Origin: Strigops habroptila
Lineage: Eukaryota > Chordata > Aves > Psittaciformes > Psittacidae
Direction of reading: 5' to 3'
Length of the DNA stretch: 64,000 bases
Assembly (NCBI RefSeq): GCF_004027225.2
Contig: NC_044296.2
Span: 4,831,943 to 4,895,942, forward strand
Part shown: piece by piece, positions 57,242-64,000 of the stretch
How positions within the stretch are numbered: position 1 is the first letter of the stretch
How the letters are laid out: every line of letters starts with the position of its first letter
Notes under the pieces: generated by a model
Databases searched by the model: none
What the model was told of the DNA's origin: nothing
The model's input: the letters and a program-made list of their open reading frames with translations, nothing else
Position numbers and translations under genes: made by a program

Positions 57242-59429
57242 AAGTGATGTTTGATTATAAGTGAGAAGGAAAAATGCAAGGGTATTGAGAATGCATTGGT
57301 ATTGAGAAAAGCCTCCAGCATGCTGTGATTTGGTTGTTGAACCCTGTCAGGGACTGGAAGCCCTTGAACTTCATTGTTTTCTCTGAGCCAGTTCAGCCAA
57401 ATCATAAGCAGTGCTTGAAAAAACATCGTCCACCTCGAATTCATCTTAGAGTCCAGCATGATTAAAATGAGGCATCCCAGTACTTCCCACCACAGACACC
57501 TATTTCACACGTTACATCCACTTCAATACAGGTTGTGTGTGTGTGTATCAAACACACATGTCAGAGTGCAGAACATCCATGCATTATTGAGGTATGTTAC
57601 ACAGGATGGAGCCTGTTCTATCACAATTCAGGAAAAGGAGTTCCTTCCAACCCATTCTCTCACGGATAAGCTGGCAGAAAGATAGAATCGCTGTCTTTTA
57701 GAGGAAAAGAAATCAGCTGATTTATTGTGAACCCAGTAGTTGGCATCTATTGTTCTCCCTACCTGTGTGACACCGTGTCAGGTTGTGTGAAATCTGCCTG
57801 TACCTCTGTTGCCAAACACACCTTCATCAGCGTGTAGTGAGAACTGTGCTAAAATAAAACATCAGCTGAATTACATGGATTAGAAAGATCATAAAAGATC
57901 AAGGAGGAGAAAATAAGATGATAAATAGGTCTGGCAAGACAGATGGATAATCTTCCTCCTGGGCCAAACATGACAAGATAATAACCTCTTTCTTTTCTCT
58001 AGTCCCACGTGCTCTTAGAACTCCAGGGCTTTATGAATATCACTTCATTTGGTCTTCTGGTACCCCTGGGAAATGGCTATCACAATGCCCATCTTCACAG
58101 AAAAGGGATCTGAGGTGCAATTACTTAGGAATAGGTTTGATCTTCAGATTAGGATTGCAAAAATCAACCCAAGTGTTCTCTTTTGTTGGTCTGCTCTTAG
58201 CTACCCCCGTGCCTTGGGCACACTGAAGACAAGCTGGAGACACCAGAGAGCTATAGCCGCCTTTCACAGCACAGCCAGGCCTTGTCCTCTCCTTCCCAGC
58301 ATGTCCCTGTTCCCATCCCCAGCTCCTGGCACAGCAGCCAGGCAGTGTTTGGAGCCGCTGCAGCTTTCCTGCTCCCTTATCACATTGGGGTCTGGAAAGC
58401 AGCACCTGGCGATGGGATCAGGGCACTTCCCTCCTGTCCCTGTGCTTTAGAGCAGATCTAAACACCGTGGGTGAGAACTGATCAGCACGTTAAACACACA
58501 GGACCCTGCCGGTGCTTTCTGGGTGCAGAGGAGGCTCATCTGAGCTGTCCTGTGCTCTCCTCACCCAGGAGAGATCCCCTTTGTGAAATGCAGTGCGAGG
58601 TCTGCAGCCTGCAAAGCTCTGGAGCCTTTGCCTTCCACACGGTGACATCTCAACCGACTGGAAGGGCCTAAGTGAAGTTTGTTGTTGTTTCATGTCATTG
58701 ATTTCTCCACTTACATTCAACTGGCACCACGAAGCAATGGGATGTTTGATTAGACCCCAGAATTCCAGACCACAACCTTCAGAACTGCAGGAGTCGAACT
58801 GAAAAGATTTGCAGTTGTTCTCTCTGGGAACTGGGCAATATTCTCCTTCTTCTAAAGAGAAACTCTCCTTTCTGCTTTAACGGCAGGGTGTGTTGTCAGC
58901 TTACAGTAGCAGGTACTGACTATTCCTGCTGATCTGGGGGGCTTCAATCCATGCTGGCATCTTGTAGGTGGACTGTTCATCGTGGCTCTAGATCTTCAAA
59001 ACAAGTTAGCAATTTTGGATACCTTCTATTTGTCTAAGCAGGTGCTTAGAGGTCCCTGAAAATCAGGACTAATGGGAATACATCCTGCTTGGCACCCGAA
59101 AACATGAAATGCTTTGGAAAATCATGGCGGGGGGGTGTTCTGTTTCCGAACATGACTTGGGAAGACTGCACAGCCTTAAGTAATGTAGGAGAAGAAGAAG
59201 ACCTCTGCATAACATTATGGAGACATCTTTTAATCCTCAGTTCAGGCAAGTGTTTAACTTCAGGCATGTGTTTGAGTCCTGTGGGAGGTAAGTGCTGAAG
59301 TTTCTGCAAGTGCGTTAGTATTTGCCTTGAGTGGGGCCTGATGTGTGAGTTGCTGTGGGTTTGTTTGATGAACATTTCAGAGTCATTCTTCACATTAAAT
59401 TAAAACAAAAGGCAAAAGTCTCCCCTCTG

Positions 59430-59500
59430 TCATAGAATCACAGAGTGGTTTGGGTTGGAAAGAGCCTTAGAGATCATCCAGTTCCAACCCCTGGCCTGAA
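59430..59500 (-). mobile_element. CR1 LINE 3' end fragment on minus strand
   Basis: On plus: CATAGAATCACAGAGTGG, TTTGGGTTGGAAAGAGCC, GATCATCCAGTTCCAACCCC. This is the reverse complement of the last 70 bases of a CR1 element; similarity then fades. Confidence 0.88.
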
Positions 59501-62500
59501 GTGGGATGCTGAGTAGGACACGCAAGGCTTTGCCACCTCTCTGCACATCCATGCACTCACGTGCAGAGCCCCCCACTGTACCATGAAATGTCTATTCTAT
59601 GCACTTCACAAACCCCCCAGGCCTGAGCCACAGCCTGTGTTAAGCGCTGAACAAACAGAGAGGTGAGAGCCTCAGGCAGCCGGGCTGCTCCCCGTGCTCA
59701 CGGCGGGGCTGGAACTGGGGACTTGAATGAATGCAAGATTCCACACGGCTGCAAACATGCACTTGAAAAGCAAACAAGCCCCGATGCAAACAAAACCCAC
59801 CCAGCTGGAAATCCTGGCGTGGGTCAGAGCCTCCTCTTCCCGCTCAGAGGCTGCTGGAGGCAAAGTCGCGGCACTGACGCTTCGCTGCGCTTCTACACAT
59901 GCAGCGGCACGGTCTGTTTGTAAACAGGCTAAAACTAAGAACTCCACACTCATTATCCACTAGGAAAGGGCCGTATCTCCCAATCAAACCTCGCAGGAGC
60001 CATCTGCTCTCTGTAAATAAGGGCTCCTGGAGTCAGGGTGTGAGCGTGTTCTGATTGGAACACGTGAATAGCCCTATTCGTGCAAGTAGTATAGCAGGAG
60101 CTGAGCTAGTAGCGTGCTCCAGGCTCTGCTGAGTCAAACAAAACCTGGCAGGAAGGGCTTTTTCCCTGGTGCAGGGTCAAACCTGTAAGTTCAGGACTGA
60201 GCTTCTTTTAAGGCACGAGTTGGGTGCTTTCTGTGCACGCGGAGCCAGGACAGTGCTCATCTGGCAACAGTGAACTAGGATTTTCAAAGCTGAACACCTT
60301 GGATAGCCTGGGCAGCCTTAGGATACTCAAGCACAAACAGCAAGACTGAGTATTGTATTAACTGTTCCTTAGCTATTTAACTTTTCTTTGTCTGTTTTGT
60401 CTCTAGGCTTAAATTTTGGAAATTTTATTCACTATCTATCCCAGCATCTCTTTTCCTAAGGACGTGATTTACAAAGATAGTTTGGCATCTAAAGACAGAT
60501 CATTTTACTAGGATTTACCAAGGAATTTGGAGCCCCACTCCTACTTATTTTCAGGTGAGGTGCATGTGCCTTGTTTTACTCCTCCCACCAGGACCCTCAC
60601 ATTTGTTCTAAACTCACTCAGTTTTAAAAAGCCTTTAAACAATGACCCACTTTGAGGCCAGACAACTCTCAGCACAGTCTTGGAGGGAAGGCCCTGCCTA
60701 TATAGAATGTCTACATCAACCTGATCACCTGCTTTTCATCTCCTCTGTGCTTTGGGTCCTCCTCAGGAACTTAACAGAGACAATTCCCATTGATTTCAGC
60801 TAGCAGAAAACGCAACCTCTTTGCTCGGAGTTGTGCCCTAAGATCTCATTCCGGCCCTGGTTCAGTTGGGTACCTAAACCCTGCGGAGTGTTTGCTGACC
60901 TGAGGTGGCTGCAGGTGCTTACACGGAAGCGGGTGCTCCAATGCCCAGCTGAGGCAGCCCCTGGTCCCCTGTTGTCCAGCAGAGAGGATGGGGTTAGGCA
61001 GGACCGCGCTCGTGTCACAGTGCAGTGGTGGGCCATGGCACAAACACCCAGCCACGCACACACTCCGTGTGCATGAATGCAGGTGTTGGGAAGAGGCTGA
61101 ATGTAAAACGCATGTGAGTGCAGGTGCCTGGAGCAGGCAGAGAGAGCCCAGGTCTTCTGCCAAGTTCAGGTGTCTGCGGCGGAACAAAGCTCTGCCAAAG
61201 AGAGAAGAACCTCAACATGTTTATCCAAGCTCGAAAGCAGATCTCGCCTCTGAAATCCACTCTCTTCTTTTTCCTGCTGAGATTCCCAAGCACCTCCCAG
61301 TCTCCCAGCTACTCCCAGCCCCAAAACCCCACCAGGTGCCACGATTGTGGTGGAAAAGCAGCTCATTACTGGAGTGGCAGGCGCCGCACAGATAAATATT
61401 TGTGCAAGGCATAGAGAGCCCAGTGGCTGGAACACATTGTCTCTGATGGGAGGAGGAAAGGGAAGGAGGATCTTGCCTTCAGCAGAATTAAATAGCAAAA
61501 ATCTATAGAGTGCTCATTTCTAGCAAAGCTCAGACTGTTTCCTTCGAGCAGGCAGCGTGGTTACCTCCTGCCACATTGATTTCCAGTTTATGCACTTTGC
61601 TAAATACTTTAAGGCTTAGGAATTACATTGAGCTCAGTTCAAATCTCACCCTGAATGCCCTGTTCTTCAGAGCCCTCTCTGTTAGCATTTCTCAGAAGAA
61701 AGACAGGCTCGTGTCCTTCTATGAGATGGGTTTGGTTTGAGAGCTCCAGAGAACTGCCAGTAAAAACCAAGGTGACAAAATATGCCCCTTACAAATTGAA
61801 ATGTGACTTTGATAAGCAATACATGATGCACAATGCAAAATGCAGTTATTGGAGGATCTGATCTCCTCTGCCAGCCTATTTTTTAAATGAAATCTGAAAG
61901 CTGATCAGTTTCCCAGGATGCGGACACAAACCCATAAAAGCAGGAATAGGGATTTGGTGCAATATTATTTTCTGGCTTCTCCTCATGTTCTTTTGTGTGT
62001 CCGTTTGGGGACAGGAGCTAAAGGCCAACATTTCTTGCCCTTACGTTACAGCTGAACTTCAAAGGAAAAAGCCCTTTTATTGATGTGCGAGAGGAGGCAT
62101 TGCACAAACGGAGCCTCCGTGTTCTGTTGCACTGAAGAACGACCACAGACGGAGCCACTGTGTAGCCACCCAACTGATGGAAGATGTTAAAGGATTTACA
62201 GATAGATAACACAAAGGCATCTCTTATCTCTCCACTCCAATTCCACAGGCAAGCACTTCCACCATTAGCTTGTTCAACATATAGAATGTATATCTCTGAA
62301 GTCTGTGGTATATTCAAGGCCTTAAATGAAATAGCTACTTTCTTTTCAAGTGTTTTTCTTTTTTCCCCCCAAATATTTAAGTCTGAAACAGCAAATAGGA
62401 ATTTCCTTAAAATGGAGACCAGTTGGTTTCCTTTTCCTCTCGGAGATCCATGTTACTGAAGAGAAATAGGGGTGAGAAGGCAGGAGATGGGGCCAGTCTG

Positions 62501-63199
62501 AGCCCTGGATTACCTCTCCCTGCTGAGCCTCTGCTTAGCAAAGTGCTGGAACATCTGTTTGACAGGGCTGGGGGAGAATCTCCAGTGAACAGGGAATAGT
62601 CTCACCTTCCAAAAACGGAGATAAAGCCAATGCAGCAAAGTCACTTCAGCTGACAATAGTGCTGGGAAATGCTTTATTTCCAAAGGGCTTCAAGACTTTT
62701 AACATTTAACATTAACTTCAGACTTTTCACATTTTATCTTTTCTAAACTACATCGTATTGTTCAAATATCTGCGCTGAGGCAGAGTTCAAGACTTTATTC
62801 TTTTAGTTTTATCAAAATTAGAAAAGAAAAACTTGGTTTCATTTGATTCCACTCGATTTTTTGGGGAGGGGGTTGGCAGTCAGCATTTTGGGAAAATGCT
62901 ATAGCCATTGAGCACTTAAAGATGTCTGTTGAGGGACCTGAAATGTCCCACTAAAGCAAGACCAATTCTGAGTGCTCAGACAGAAGAAACTACTGAAGAA
63001 AAACGGGTTTCAAAGAACTGTTTCTTGAAGAATTTACCCCCAACAGCATCTTGGTGAAAGATCCCATTTCTCCTATAAACTAGAGAATTTAAGAGCAACT
63101 TTACAGATGAACCACCAGTCAGGCACATTTTCAAAGCAGGGATTTGGAGTTTCCCAGCATAAAGCTTTGACACTGGAGGAGACGGGGCAGATCTAGAGA

Positions 63200-64000
63200 G
63201 TCATTCTTGGCTTCCCGAAGTGTTTCTGTCCCTGCCCTACCCCAGACCTGCATCAGAGCGTGTGTCTCACCGGGGGCGCTCAGGGCTGCCCGCGGAGGTG
63301 CAGGTAAATCTGTTCCAATCTCCCTTTCCACCGACGCTCAGCCCTTGGCTCTCGGCAGACCCAGCGTTGCTGGGTGCAGCAGTGAGTGATCCTGGAGCGC
63401 TGTGTGTACCTGCCCGAGAGCAGCCGGACCACGAAACCACACCGGTGTTTGTGCCCCGCCACCGGGCACCGTGCGGGCTGACCGGGGCCGTGCCTGCTCC
63501 CCGTTCCCCGTTCCAGCTCCTTCCCTCTCCCGCCAGAAACCACTTGCCGCTGTCCCCTCCGGGACTGGACTCACCCTGGCCCCCTCCGGCCCCGGTGAAC
63601 CGTCCAGCGTCGCTTCCCAGGCTCGGGGTGGGGACCTGGCGGAGCTTCCCCGGGGGGAGAGTCCTGCCGCGACCCGCCGGGGGGGGTGCCGATACCCAGT
63701 ACCCGCTGCCGGTGCCCGTGCTTGGTGCCCGGTGCCCATGCCCAGTATCCCTGCTCGGTACCCGGTGCCTGCTGCCCGGTACCTGGTGCCCCTGCCCGGT
63801 ACCCGGTGCCCGCCCCGTCCCCGGCGGGACGCGCGGCTCGGGCCCTGTCCGTGGTGCTGATCCGCGGCTCCGGCGGGGCGGGCAGCCCAGCCCGCCTACC
63901 CCCGCCGCCCTTCCCCTCTGCCCCGGGGCTCTTCCCCCGGGACACTGCAGCCACCCGGGGTCCCTCTGCCGCTGGAGGAGCTGTCCGGCTCCCCGGCAGA
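63200..64000 (+). promoter_or_regulatory. CpG island at the right edge, predicted DPP9 promoter region
   Basis: GC and CpG content rise sharply from about 63,200 to the window end. Reading frames here are composition-driven. By synteny with human 19p13.3, the next gene after mir-7-3 should be DPP9 with its 5' end facing this side and transcribed on plus. No DPP9 coding sequence is visible, so the link is inference. Confidence 0.5.
63709..63818 (+). repeat. Degenerate GCCCGGTACC minisatellite in the right-edge CpG island
   Basis: About 110 bp of imperfect units related to TGCCCGGTACCCGG and GGTGCCCGTGC, with varying spacers. Confidence 0.8.

Larger units (their letters stand above)
48950..63190. 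other. Long region without recognised coding genes
   Basis: About 14 kb of mostly unique, moderately AT-rich DNA with two CR1 tails and one G20 run. No reading frame shows a known domain. Exons of a miR-7 host lncRNA or distal enhancers may lie here. One AT-rich block near 51,340-51,530, with TCATTAAATGCAATTAAACA, looks enhancer-like but is unproven. Confidence 0.5.

Overview
The window is nuclear DNA of a bird. It has spliced vertebrate genes with GT-AG introns, CpG-island promoters, many CR1 LINE tails and no bacterial-type operons. The gene order UHRF1, PLIN3, TICAM1, FEM1A, mir-7-3 is that of human 19p13.3 and of the matching avian microchromosome (chicken chr28). The species cannot be named from the sequence alone. 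Relative to human the whole block is inverted, and every strand agrees with that reading.

Left part (1-11,600): UHRF1 lies on the minus strand. Twelve coding exons give 615 residues (UBL, tandem Tudor, PHD and SRA domains); the spacer and RING exons fall beyond base 1. Its CpG island (about 9,700-11,600) holds two promoter modules. From 11,600 to 19,280 I see no gene, only CR1 tails, simple repeats and a 30-bp hairpin palindrome. ARRDC5, which sits between UHRF1 and PLIN3 in mammals, is not recognisable.

Middle part (19,280-34,250): PLIN3 and TICAM1 run head to tail on the plus strand. PLIN3 (832 residues by my splice model) is almost twice the human length. The extra length comes from 44-residue repeats and a nearly identical array of five 18-residue units in one large exon. 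TICAM1 (TRIF, 691 residues, one coding exon) carries TIR and RHIM domains with two notable substitutions. A pair of ISRE-like sites lies 0.6 kb past its poly(A) signal.

Right part (38,100-64,000): FEM1A is on the minus strand. Its 3' 430 codons are open, while its GC-rich 5' third is cut by about eight one-base frame changes in an otherwise conserved protein. Behind its promoter is a CCTGCC/CCCTAA minisatellite. The mir-7-3 hairpin lies on the minus strand at about 48.9 kb, with a compensated base-pair change. From 49 to 63.2 kb I find no coding gene. A CpG island at the right edge is where synteny predicts the DPP9 promoter.

The genes do not form one pathway. UHRF1 acts in maintenance DNA methylation, PLIN3 on lipid droplets, TICAM1 in TLR3 signalling, FEM1A as a CUL2 substrate receptor, and miR-7 as a post-transcriptional regulator. 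No new multi-gene system is evident. The most informative signals are the PLIN3 repeat array, the miR-7 covariation, the FEM1A frame changes, the TRIF motif changes and the ISRE pair.
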